From positions 62,001 to 126,000 of the forward strand of contig NZ_JAMAYG010000001.1 of the NCBI RefSeq assembly GCF_023712425.1: a DNA stretch of 64,000 bases, in the 5' to 3' direction. Positions 1 through 8,128 of this stretch are shown here, one piece after another. This stretch comes from Rothia sp. P100 (lineage in GTDB: Bacteria; Actinomycetota; Actinomycetes; Actinomycetales; Micrococcaceae). The first letter of the stretch is position 1. Each line of letters opens with the position of its first letter. Position numbers and translations under genes: made by a program. The notes under the pieces are model-generated. The model was not told the DNA's origin. It did no database searches and was given only the letters and a program-made list of their open reading frames with translations.

Positions 1-44
1 TCCAGTTCATCCATGGCGCAGATACGGTGCCACTGTGTTATCAC
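1..44 (-). CDS. nirD: Start of a NirD-like (Rieske-type) nitrite reductase small subunit, cut by the window edge
   Basis: Only the first 14 codons lie in the window: GTG at 44 reading leftwards gives MITQWHRICAMDEL. A clear Shine-Dalgarno, GGGAGAG, lies a few bases upstream. The Trp-x-x-Ile-Cys-x-x-Asp-Glu-Leu pattern is how NirD and related small Rieske-like subunits begin. It is divergent from nirB across a 120-bp gap, which supports a nitrite reductase partner. The cluster-ligand region is outside the window, so NirD versus another Rieske ferredoxin cannot be settled here. Confidence 0.5.
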   Translation of the reverse strand, partial: MITQWHRICAMDEL

Positions 45-104
45 GGTACTCTCCCTAATTTCTATTTCACTGCTTGTGTTTGTGTGGGTTTGTCTTGCTT
101 TTAA

Positions 105-134
105 GCTAATATTAGCATTATTAATACGTATTAA
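105..134. promoter_or_regulatory. Two adjacent perfect palindromes in the nirD/nirB divergent promoter region
   Basis: GCTAATATTAGC (105-116) and TTAATACGTATTAA (121-134) are both perfect palindromes, with centres 17 bp apart. They lie 31 bp or more upstream of the nirB ATG and 60-90 bp from the divergent start. Such a pair is a good candidate operator for a dimeric regulator of nitrite reduction. The regulator cannot be named from sequence. The TAATAT inside the first palindrome could also serve as a -10 element. Confidence 0.5.
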
Positions 135-164
135 ACCGGTTTGAAACCACACAGGGAGGCACTG

Positions 165-2819
165 ATGTCCACCAACCCCCTCGCCACCAATCAACGTTCA
201 GTCCTGGTGATTGGAGGTGGGCCCGCCGCCTGGAGGTTCGCCAAGGCCTTCATTGAAAAGGACGCCGGCGCCTCCCACCTTACCGTGCTCAACGATGAGC
301 CATACCTCCCCTACGACCGTGTAGCCCTCGAACAGATTTTCATCGACCCAAACCGAGATCTCACCCTGGGCGATTCAGATCTATGGACCAGCCCGCACAT
401 CACCCTGGTCAACGGCGTAAGCGCCACTGCCATTGATCGAAAGAACCGCACCGTCCGCGCCACCGATGGTCGGTTCTACCCCTACGATGAGCTAGTCCTA
501 GCTACCGGCTCCTCGGCCGTCAAAATCCCCATCCCTGGCTCCGAATCAGCGCATGTCTTCCGCACCATTGACGGTGTGAAAAACGTCGTCAGCGAAATGG
601 AGCGACTCAGTGAAAAACTGGGACGTGCCCCCAAAGCTATCGTGGTTGGCGGCGGTCTGTTGGGCCTTGAAGCAGCTGAGGGTCTCAAACACCTGGGCGG
701 CGAGCCAACCATTTTGGACGTAGCTCCCTGGCTCCTTTCCATCGAGGTTGATCAGGGCGGCGGCTTCGCCGTCAATGCCGCAATCCGCGAAGCTGGGATT
801 GAGATTGAAACCGGTGCCTTTATTTCATCCATCAACCGTGACGCTAACGGAGAGGTTGTTTCTGTATCAGTTGCAGATGGCATGGGCGATGAAGCAGCTA
901 TTCACAACCTGCCCGCTGACATCGTCATGATGGCAGCAGGGATCCGCCCTAATGACCAACTTGCTAGGGATGCCGGGCTCAAGGTTGGCGAGCGCGGTGG
1001 CGTACTGGTTACCCCCAACTGTCAGTCGGAGGACCCCACCATCTGGGCTATCGGCGAGGTCGCCTGCATTCTGGGCCGCACCTGGGGTCTGGTGGCACCG
1101 GCTAACCAGATGGCTGAGGCCGTGGCAACTAACCTGACCGGGGGCGATGAGTCTCTAACTGACTTTGATATTGCGACCAAGCTGAAGTTCTCCGGTCTTT
1201 CTGTGGCTGGTTTCGGTGACCGACGTGGCACTACTCCGGGTTGCCTTGAGATTGTGTATGCCGATCCCGCGCGCGGGATGTACCAGAAGATTGTCACTAC
1301 CTCGGATGCTAAGACTCTGCTGGGTGGCGTCTTTGTGGGCGATACTGACCCCTACGATTCTTTGAAGCCTCTGCTGGGTCGTGAGTTGCCGGCTGAGCCT
1401 AATGCCTATCTCTCAGCTTCCGGTGGGGACGGGGTTCCTGATACCGAGTTGCCTGATGACGCTATCCTGTGTTCCTGCAATAACGTTAGCTTTGGCTCTA
1501 TTCGTGCAGCTGTAGCAAACGGCGACCAGGATGTGAACTCCATCAAGAAGAGCACCACTGCTGGCACCCAGTGCGGTAACTGTGTCCCCATGATTCAGAA
1601 GACCTTGAATCAGACCATGGCCAAGATGGGGCTGGAAGTTTCTAATGCCCTCTGTGATCATTTCGAGTTTTCACGTGCTGAACTCTTCCAGGCAGTCCAT
1701 GCTGTGGCTGAATTGGATGACTTCTATACCGTGCTGGAGCGCTTTGGCAAGGGCGAAGAGGGCTGTGCAATCTGTAAGCCGACGGTTGCCTCCATCCTGG
1801 CGTCCACCCGCAAGAGCTACGCTCTGGACGGCGGCCGTGGCACTCTGCAGGACACCAACGACCGCAACCTGGCTAACATGCAGAAAGATGGCACCTACGG
1901 TGTAATCCCCCGCATCCCCGGTGGCGAAATCACCCCGCAGAAGCTGGCGGTGATCGCAGAAGTTGCCGGCGACTTTGGCCTCTACACCAAGATTAATGGT
2001 GCCCAGCGTATCGGTTTGTACGGTGCACGCTTGGAGCAGCTCCCCGAGATTTGGAAGCGTCTGGTGGAGGCCGGGTTTGAGTCGGGCCAGGCCTACGGTA
2101 AGTCACTGCGCAACGTCAAGAGCTGTATCGGTAGCGCCTGGTGCCGCTTTGGCATGCTGGATTCGGTGCAGATGGCTATCGATACCGAGAACCGCTATAA
2201 AGGTCTGCGTTCGCCCCACAAGTTCAAGATGGGCGTTTCGGGCTGTAACCGTGAATGTGCTGAGGCTCAGGGCAAGGACGTTGGGGTAATTGCCACCGCT
2301 AATGGCTGGAACCTCTACTTCGCAGGTAACGGTGGTGCGACTCCCGCGCACGGCCGTCTCTTCGCTAAGGACCTGGATCAGGAGACTGCTTACACCTACA
2401 TTGACCGTTACCTGATGTACTACATCCGCACCGCTGATAAGCTACAGCGCACTGCCCGTTGGGCTGAGGACCTAGACGAGAAGTTCGGGGATGCCATCGA
2501 GCACCTGCGCGAGGTAATTATCGACGACAAGCTGGGTCTCTGTGAGCAGCTGGATGCCGACATGCAGTACCACATTGACCATTATGAGGACGAGTGGGCC
2601 GCGACTTTGCGTGACGAGAAGCGTTTGCGCCGTTTTAGGGCTTTTGTCAATGAACCGGAAGCTAATTCGGCAGGTGACCGCATGTATGTGCTGGAACGCA
2701 ATCAGATTCGCCCGGCAACCGAGGCAGAAATAGCTGCGGCCGATGGCGATTTTGAGGGTGAGGACGCCGGTGAGAAGGTTCTGATTGCCGGGGCTAGCCT
2801 GCCGGTGCATGCAGGCTAG
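165..2819 (+). CDS. nirB: Assimilatory NADH-dependent nitrite reductase, large subunit
   Basis: This 884-residue cytoplasmic flavo-sirohaem enzyme reduces nitrite to ammonium with NAD(P)H. An N-terminal FAD motif (VLVIGGGP, about residues 13-20) and an NAD motif (VVGGGLLGLEAAEG, near 160) form the reductase half. A BFD-type [2Fe-2S] domain follows with CSC near 435 and CGNC near 470, then a second partial BFD-like stretch (GCAICKP, near 532). The C-terminal half is the ferredoxin-like sulfite/nitrite reductase fold; the sirohaem/[4Fe-4S] cysteines lie in SCIGSAWC and SGCNREC (about 653-697). ATG 165 is chosen because AGGGAGG lies just upstream; an in-frame TTG at 141 lacks this. Length is slightly above the usual 840-850. 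The sirohaem methyltransferase gene follows on the same strand. Confidence 0.95.
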   Translation: MSTNPLATNQRSVLVIGGGPAAWRFAKAFIEKDAGASHLTVLNDEPYLPYDRVALEQIFIDPNRDLTLGDSDLWTSPHITLVNGVSATAIDRKNRTVRATDGRFYPYDELVLATGSSAVKIPIPGSESAHVFRTIDGVKNVVSEMERLSEKLGRAPKAIVVGGGLLGLEAAEGLKHLGGEPTILDVAPWLLSIEVDQGGGFAVNAAIREAGIEIETGAFISSINRDANGEVVSVSVADGMGDEAAIHNLPADIVMMAAGIRPNDQLARDAGLKVGERGGVLVTPNCQSEDPTIWAIGEVACILGRTWGLVAPANQMAEAVATNLTGGDESLTDFDIATKLKFSGLSVAGFGDRRGTTPGCLEIVYADPARGMYQKIVTTSDAKTLLGGVFVGDTDPYDSLKPLLGRELPAEPNAYLSASGGDGVPDTELPDDAILCSCNNVSFGSIRAAVANGDQDVNSIKKSTTAGTQCGNCVPMIQKTLNQTMAKMGLEVSNALCDHFEFSRAELFQAVHAVAELDDFYTVLERFGKGEEGCAICKPTVASILASTRKSYALDGGRGTLQDTNDRNLANMQKDGTYGVIPRIPGGEITPQKLAVIAEVAGDFGLYTKINGAQRIGLYGARLEQLPEIWKRLVEAGFESGQAYGKSLRNVKSCIGSAWCRFGMLDSVQMAIDTENRYKGLRSPHKFKMGVSGCNRECAEAQGKDVGVIATANGWNLYFAGNGGATPAHGRLFAKDLDQETAYTYIDRYLMYYIRTADKLQRTARWAEDLDEKFGDAIEHLREVIIDDKLGLCEQLDADMQYHIDHYEDEWAATLRDEKRLRRFRAFVNEPEANSAGDRMYVLERNQIRPATEAEIAAADGDFEGEDAGEKVLIAGASLPVHAG

Positions 2820-2948
2820 ATAGTGCCCGTGTGACCTCGTGTGACGCGGCGATTACAGGCCGGTTCATGCGAGGTCATGCAAGTGGGTGAAGTCCCCTAC
2901 CCCGTGTGAGGATTAAGGGTAGCGAGTTTTCTAGGGAGAGGAAGAAGC

Positions 2949-3989
2949 GTGTTCGCTGATCTTGATGTAGCCAGTGCCTCTGTGCTGCTCTGCGGAACTT
3001 CAGAACGGGTGCGCCAGGTTGCGCCTAAGTATCAGGCCGCCGCTGAAGTAACGAGTGTTTACTCCCCTGACTTACTTCCCTCTGCTATAGAAGGTATTTC
3101 CCCCTCTGTGGTCGTCATCTGCGCCGAACACCCCAACGAGATTGCTAGCTGGCGACAAGCGGTGAAAACCGCGCGGAGTAGCAGGGGCTTGCACGCAGTA
3201 CTTCTTGTGGATAGCGAACCTGCGCCCCAGCAAGTCGGAAGAGTCTACCTCATAGGAGCAGGACCAGGCGACCCCGGGCTCATGACCCGCCATGCCCTTG
3301 AGGCCCTCAGCCGGGCGGACGTCGTCCTCCTTGACCACCTGGCCCCACACCAGGATCTACCCCGTTGGGCACCCAAAGCGGAAATTATCGATGTGGGAAA
3401 GACTCCCGGCAAGCACCGGGTACCCCAGCGCGACATTGACCAGCTCATGGTCGAGTATGCCCAAGCCGGGCGCACCGTAGCCCGCCTCAAGGGGGGTGAT
3501 CCCTACGTCTTTGGCCGGGGCGCTGAGGAACTGTATGTCTGTGAGCAGGCTGGTATACCGGTAACGGTGTATTCGGGAGTTACGTCGTCGATTGCCCTCC
3601 CCGCCCTTGCCGGAGTTCCCATCACCTTACGCGGTGTCTCCCACATGTTCACGGTGGTGTCTGGCCATGCCCCCCTGAGCGGCTCAGAGCTGGACCAATT
3701 AGCAGGCCTGCTCAAGGATGGCGGCACAGTCTCCTTGCTCATGGGTGTGAAATCTTTACCCCACACCGTTGCCGGTTTGCGCAAGCGCGGTGTGCCGACG
3801 TCCTTACCTATGATTGCGGTGCAGGACGGTTTCCGCCCCAAGCAGCGCGAGATATACGCAACCTTAGATGACTGCCTTGAGACCCTAGCCGATGTGAAGC
3901 CACCTGCCGTGATTACCCTGGGTGAGGTGTGCGCGGTTGCCGGCCCCCGCCGCGATGAGGTGATGGCTCGGGCCTTCGAGACCCATTAG
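2949..3989 (+). CDS. cobA: Uroporphyrinogen-III C-methyltransferase with a degenerate N-terminal Rossmann-like domain
   Basis: S-adenosylmethionine-dependent enzyme making precorrin-2 from uroporphyrinogen III, the first committed step to sirohaem for NirB and Sir. Residues 97 onwards are a complete SUMT domain: VYLIGAGPGDPGL, then KGGDPYVFGRG, and SGVTSSIALPALAGVP. Residues 1-95 resemble the precorrin-2 dehydrogenase half of CysG, but the glycine-rich NAD loop is reduced to LLCGTSE and the domain is short. Dehydrogenase activity is therefore doubtful. GTG start with AGGGAGAGG upstream. It lies 129 bp after nirB on the same strand and may be co-transcribed. A CbiX-type chelatase at 10948-11670 could act downstream. 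The family call is secure; the status of the N-terminal domain is inferred. Confidence 0.9.
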   Translation: MFADLDVASASVLLCGTSERVRQVAPKYQAAAEVTSVYSPDLLPSAIEGISPSVVVICAEHPNEIASWRQAVKTARSSRGLHAVLLVDSEPAPQQVGRVYLIGAGPGDPGLMTRHALEALSRADVVLLDHLAPHQDLPRWAPKAEIIDVGKTPGKHRVPQRDIDQLMVEYAQAGRTVARLKGGDPYVFGRGAEELYVCEQAGIPVTVYSGVTSSIALPALAGVPITLRGVSHMFTVVSGHAPLSGSELDQLAGLLKDGGTVSLLMGVKSLPHTVAGLRKRGVPTSLPMIAVQDGFRPKQREIYATLDDCLETLADVKPPAVITLGEVCAVAGPRRDEVMARAFETH

Positions 3990-4006
3990 TGTTACAGGTA
4001 TTGGCT

Positions 4007-4107
4007 CTCTCTGTTGCGGGCCCACAGGGCTCGCAGAGAGTCACCTAGATTTCGACGCGTCCGCCGGTTTTCTCCTTCAAAGGAGTGAGAAAACCGGCGG
4101 ACGCGTC
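4007..4107. terminator. Double hairpin between convergent cobA and sir, including a perfect 21-bp inverted repeat
   Basis: The first stem pairs CTCTCTG (4007-4013) with CAGAGAG (4034-4040). The second is a perfect 21-bp inverted repeat (4054-4074 with 4087-4107) around a 12-nt loop; its arms carry TTTTCTC and GAGAAAA, so a T-rich side exists on both strands. The position between two convergent stop codons fits a bidirectional terminator. It is unusually long for that role. Confidence 0.8.
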
Positions 4108-4119
4108 TAAGAACTAGCT

Positions 4120-5853
4120 CTAGACCAGCTGCTGCTCGTCCGCCTCCATTGCCCAGCGGGCAAAGCTTAGGGACGCGTCCGCGCGCTCAGCCAGGTAGGC
4201 GCGAATCAGGCGCTCAAGGTAGTCTTCGAGCAGGTCAGCTTCAACTTTAAGCCCGCGCACAGTACGCCCAAGGGTGCCGGCTGCATCATTCTGGTAGTCG
4301 GCCAGACCCCCACCGAGGTGTACCTGGAAGCCCGGTACTTGGCGTCCGTCCTCGGTAGTAATTATCTGGCCCTTGAGCCCAATATCTGCGGTCTGAATAC
4401 GGGCGCAAGAGTTGGGGCAGCCGTTAATGTGCAGGGTCAGGCGCTCCGGGAGCTGGTCAGCAACATCGGCTAGGCGCTCTTCGAGGTTATCAATCACCCG
4501 CTCTGCGGTGGACTTTGTTGCCACAATCGCCAGCTTGCAGTATTCGATACCGGTGCAGGCGATGGTAGAGCGGCGGAAGACGGACGGACGCGCGTAAAAG
4601 CCCAGTTTCTCAGCTTCGGCGATGAAGGGCTCAACATCATCTTTTTCGATGTCGAGCACGACCAGCTTCTGGTAAGGGGTGGTGCGCAGGCGGGTGGAGC
4701 CGTACTTTTCAACCAGGTGGGCTAAGTCAATGAGCTGGTTGCCGCTAATGCGGCCCACGGTGGGGGTCAGACCGATGTAGAACTTGCCGTCCTTCTGAGC
4801 GTGCACGCCAACATGATCACCGGTCACAGTGGGGGTCTCGGGGGCGGGGCCGTCGGGCAGAGCGTAACCCAGGTACTCTTCTTCTAGTACCTGGCGGAAC
4901 TTTTCAACGCCCCAGTCAGCGACCAGGAACTTCAGGCGGGCCTTGTTGCGCAGGCGGCGGTAGCCGTAGTCGCGGAAGATGGAGATGACGCCCTTCCAGA
5001 CCTCAACGGCCTGGTCCTGGGTGACGAAGACACCGAGGCGTTCGGCCAGCTTGGCGTTAGTGGATAGACCCCCACCCACCCACAGGTCATAACCGACGCC
5101 CAGGTCGGGGTGGGTCACACCTACGAAAGCAATATCGTTGATTTCGTGGACGACGTCCTGGCTGGGGTGGCCGGTGAAGCAGGTCTTGAACTTGCGTGGC
5201 AGGTTCGAGAAGGCAGGGTCGCCGATGTACTTTTCTTTGATGTCATGGATGACCGGGGTAGGGTCAATCAGTTCGTCAGCCGCGATACCGGCTAAGGGCG
5301 AGCCCAGAATGACGCGGCTAACGTCGCCGCAGGCCTCAGTGGTATCGAGATTCACCTCAGCCAGGCGGCGCCAGATTTCGGGCACATCTTCTACCTGCAC
5401 CCAGTGCAGCTGCACGTTTTGGCGGTCGGTCACATCGGCGGTATCACGGGCGAAATCTCGGGAGATTTCCCCGATTACGCGGGTCTGCTCGGTGGTGAGC
5501 TGACCTGAGTCGATTCGCACGCGCAGCATGAAGTACTTATCTTCAAGCTCTTCTGGGCTCAGCGTGGCGGTGCGTCCGCCGTCAATCCCCTGCTTACGCT
5601 GGGTGTAGAGTCCCCACCAGCGGAAGCGTCCGTGGAGATCATCTGAGTCGATGGCATCGAAGCCTTCTTTGGAGTAGGTGTCGATGATACGCTCGCGCAC
5701 GTGCAAGCCGTCGTCAGCTAGCTTGAATTCTTCATTGGCATTGAGCGGGGTCTTGCCGTCGATTTTCCACTGACCGTTGGGCTTCTTAGAGACAGGTTTG
5801 CGACGAGACGGGGTTGCGGCCTGGTCAGGACGGGCGGTGAGGGTTTTTGCCAT
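4120..5853 (-). CDS. sir: Assimilatory ferredoxin-type sulfite reductase (NirA/SirA family)
   Basis: A 577-residue sirohaem and [4Fe-4S] enzyme reducing sulfite to sulfide with electrons from ferredoxin. The two duplicated halves are visible, each with a ferredoxin-like N-terminal part (GLYTQRKQGIDGG near residue 80; GLTPTVGRISGNQL near 365). Cluster cysteines are CTGIEYC (about 432-438) and NGCPNSC (about 478-482). It is the last gene of the minus-strand operon cysH-cysD-cysN-tauE-sir, starting 5 bp after the permease stop. Context (APS reductase, sulfate adenylyltransferase) favours sulfite over nitrite as substrate, and NirB nearby already covers nitrite. No cysX ferredoxin or dedicated ferredoxin reductase gene lies in the operon, unlike in Corynebacterium, so the electron donor must be encoded elsewhere. 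Confidence 0.92.
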   Translation of the reverse strand: MAKTLTARPDQAATPSRRKPVSKKPNGQWKIDGKTPLNANEEFKLADDGLHVRERIIDTYSKEGFDAIDSDDLHGRFRWWGLYTQRKQGIDGGRTATLSPEELEDKYFMLRVRIDSGQLTTEQTRVIGEISRDFARDTADVTDRQNVQLHWVQVEDVPEIWRRLAEVNLDTTEACGDVSRVILGSPLAGIAADELIDPTPVIHDIKEKYIGDPAFSNLPRKFKTCFTGHPSQDVVHEINDIAFVGVTHPDLGVGYDLWVGGGLSTNAKLAERLGVFVTQDQAVEVWKGVISIFRDYGYRRLRNKARLKFLVADWGVEKFRQVLEEEYLGYALPDGPAPETPTVTGDHVGVHAQKDGKFYIGLTPTVGRISGNQLIDLAHLVEKYGSTRLRTTPYQKLVVLDIEKDDVEPFIAEAEKLGFYARPSVFRRSTIACTGIEYCKLAIVATKSTAERVIDNLEERLADVADQLPERLTLHINGCPNSCARIQTADIGLKGQIITTEDGRQVPGFQVHLGGGLADYQNDAAGTLGRTVRGLKVEADLLEDYLERLIRAYLAERADASLSFARWAMEADEQQLV

Positions 5854-5858
5854 GGGTT

Positions 5859-6806
5859 CTAGTCTTTCGTGCGTGTGGTGCTGGTAGCAAGAGTGTGAAT
5901 TGAGGGAGGAACGGTTTCCTGGTAGCCGGTGGGACGGCGCGGTGTCAGCTGGCGGCTTCGCAGTACCCCGCGGACGCTCAAGACCAGTCCGGTCAGGGCA
6001 GTTGCCAGAATCAGCGGCAGGCTATAGGGAGCAAGAGCCGGGGCAAGGCCGATGAGGTAGGGCAGGTGGGTTACGACGAGGCAGGTGCCCACAAAGCCCC
6101 CGAGTGCGGTGGGGTTGATGCGGGTGACCAGCCAGGCGGCAAACGGGGCAGCGAGGACACCACCGGCTAGCAGAGCGAGGACGGGCAGGAGGTGTTCAGT
6201 CAGTTCCTGCCACATGCCCAGAACAAAGCCCAGGCTAGCTGCTAGGGTCACCAGGAATTCAGCCGTATTGACGGTACCCACTATTCGGCGGGGTTCTGTT
6301 TTGCCGATGCTCATCAGGGTGGAGCTGGTGACAGGCCCCCAGCCTCCTCCACCGGCGGCGTCAACAAATCCTCCGAAGAGCCCTAGGAAGCTGAGGGTTC
6401 GGGGGGTGGCGGGGGCTCCGGTGCCCCGGGCGGTACGCCGTCCGGTTGAAAAGCGGAGGACCAGGTTGATGCCGATGAGAGTCAGAATAGTTGCCATGAC
6501 CGGCTTGGCGGTGGCCAGGGAGAGGTTGGAGAGCAGTGTGGCTCCGGCAAAGGCCCCTACCGCCCCGGGCAGGCCCAGGCGAAGTACAACCTTCCAGTCG
6601 ATGTTATTGAACCGCCAGTGACTCACACCCGATGCGAGGGTGGTGCCGAGTTCTGCCACATGAACAACTGCGGACGCGCTGGCCGGGTTCATCGCGGCAA
6701 GGGCAAGGAGCAGGGTGGATGAGGTGGCACCAAACCCCATGCCGAGGCTGCCGTCGACCAGTTGGGCAAGCAGACCGCCTAGGGCGATGAGAAGTAGTTT
6801 GTTCAT
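5859..6806 (-). CDS. TauE/SafE-family membrane transporter of the sulfate assimilation operon (CysZ-like)
   Basis: A 315-residue integral membrane protein with about eight hydrophobic segments. The N-terminal signature LLAQLVDGSLGMGFG and the internal repeat GLFGGFVDAAGGGGWGPV are typical of the TauE/SafE (COG0730) family, which moves sulfite, sulfonates or sulfate. It sits between cysN and sir in the same operon, the position of the sulfate uptake gene cysZ in Corynebacterium glutamicum. Sulfate import is therefore the likely role, though direction and substrate cannot be read from sequence. The C-terminal 40 residues are hydrophilic and Thr/Arg-rich. Spacing is 25 bp from cysN and 5 bp to sir. 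Confidence 0.85.
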   Translation of the reverse strand: MNKLLLIALGGLLAQLVDGSLGMGFGATSSTLLLALAAMNPASASAVVHVAELGTTLASGVSHWRFNNIDWKVVLRLGLPGAVGAFAGATLLSNLSLATAKPVMATILTLIGINLVLRFSTGRRTARGTGAPATPRTLSFLGLFGGFVDAAGGGGWGPVTSSTLMSIGKTEPRRIVGTVNTAEFLVTLAASLGFVLGMWQELTEHLLPVLALLAGGVLAAPFAAWLVTRINPTALGGFVGTCLVVTHLPYLIGLAPALAPYSLPLILATALTGLVLSVRGVLRSRQLTPRRPTGYQETVPPSIHTLATSTTRTKD

Positions 6807-6831
6807 GGTGGTATTCGTTCTGTGAGGGGCT

Positions 6832-8127
6832 CTAGCGGACGAGTCCTGCAGCGAGGGTGGTGCCGTCTGCCTGATTGATGAGCAAAAGGGAGCCTACCAG
6901 CCCGCGCCCGCTGTAGGGTTCGGTGGGTAGGTCTTCTGCCAGTTGTAGGGTGACGGTGGCGATGTCATTCAGTTCGATGGCTTCACCGGGGTGTTCATGG
7001 TTGGTGTCGATATCGAGTAGGGAGTCGATGGAGGTCAATCGAGCTCGCACCAGGGAGGTGCCGTAGCGGAGTTTTACCTTGGCGCCGGGGCGTAAGGGGG
7101 TGTCGGCCAGTCCTACCAGGGTGGCGGTGAGATCCCGGCTCCCCTCGGGGCGGTCGGCTCCTGCGATGAGGTCGCCGCGGGATAGGTCGATATCGTCTGC
7201 CAGACGCACCACGATGGAATCGCCGGTGGTGGCAGTAGCGGCTTCACCATCTGCGGTGTCGATATGAGTGACGGTGCTAGTGCGCCCCTGCCCCAGGTGC
7301 ACGATATCCCCCACGGCTAGGTGCCCGGCGGCAATACGGCCAGCGTAGCCCCGGTAGTCAGTGCCCTGCGGGCGGATGACATACTGAATGGGCAGGCGCA
7401 GGCCCAGCTCCGACGTAGCCTCGGTGACCTCCACGGTTTCTAGGTACCCAAGCACGGTGGGGCCGGTGTACCAGGGGGTGTTTGTGGATGGTTCCACCAC
7501 GTTATCCCCCCTCAGCGCGCTAATGGGGATGACGGTGACCTCGGCAACCCCCTTCTCCTGCGCTAGAGCCGTAAATTCCTCGCGAATCTGCTCAAAGGTG
7601 TCCTGGGAGTAATCCACCAGGTCAATCTTGTTGACCGCCAGAACTACTTGGCGCACGCCCAGCAGGGCTGCGACCGTCAGGTGGCGGCGGGTCTGGGTCA
7701 CCACGCCGTGGCGGGCATCGACGAGCAACACTACGACCTGGGAGGTTGAAACACCCGTAACGGTATTGCGGGTGTACTGCACATGGCCTGGAGTATCAGC
7801 CAGAATGAAGGTGCGCTCGGCGGTTGAGAAATAGCGGTAGGCCACGTCAATGGTGATGCCCTGCTCACGCTCGGCGCGCAGACCATCGACCAGTAGTGAT
7901 AGGTCAAGTCCATCGTGGCCGCGCTCACGGCTGGTGCGCTCGACTGCTGAGAGCTGATCGGCCAGCACACTCTTGGTGTCGTGCAGTAGGCGGCCCACGA
8001 AGGTTGATTTGCCGTCGTCGACGCTACCGGCGGTGCACAGGCGCAGGGTCTGGCGAGTTGCGAGCTGGGCCGAGGCCGCTGCCCCGGGTGCCGGCTCGCT
8101 GTCGGTGGGTTGGGTGAGCAGAGTCAT
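6832..8127 (-). CDS. cysN: Sulfate adenylyltransferase subunit 1 (GTPase)
   Basis: The GTP-hydrolysing subunit of ATP sulfurylase, which with CysD activates sulfate to adenosine 5'-phosphosulfate. EF-Tu-like motifs are plain: P-loop GSVDDGKST (near residue 35), DTPGH (near 115) and NKID (near 170), followed by beta-barrel domains 2 and 3. At 431 residues it is the stand-alone form with no fused APS kinase (CysC). That agrees with a pathway going directly from APS to sulfite through the neighbouring CysH. The start lies 1 bp after the cysD stop, and its Shine-Dalgarno (GAAGGAAGG) is inside the cysD end, so translation is probably coupled. Confidence 0.95.
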   Translation of the reverse strand: MTLLTQPTDSEPAPGAAASAQLATRQTLRLCTAGSVDDGKSTFVGRLLHDTKSVLADQLSAVERTSRERGHDGLDLSLLVDGLRAEREQGITIDVAYRYFSTAERTFILADTPGHVQYTRNTVTGVSTSQVVVLLVDARHGVVTQTRRHLTVAALLGVRQVVLAVNKIDLVDYSQDTFEQIREEFTALAQEKGVAEVTVIPISALRGDNVVEPSTNTPWYTGPTVLGYLETVEVTEATSELGLRLPIQYVIRPQGTDYRGYAGRIAAGHLAVGDIVHLGQGRTSTVTHIDTADGEAATATTGDSIVVRLADDIDLSRGDLIAGADRPEGSRDLTATLVGLADTPLRPGAKVKLRYGTSLVRARLTSIDSLLDIDTNHEHPGEAIELNDIATVTLQLAEDLPTEPYSGRGLVGSLLLINQADGTTLAAGLVR

Positions 8128-8128
8128 T

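Noticed and set aside
2832-2877. Inverted repeat TGACCTCG/CGAGGTCA between nirB and cobA
   Set aside because: An 8-bp stem with a 30-nt loop and no T-run is too weak to call a terminator or operator.
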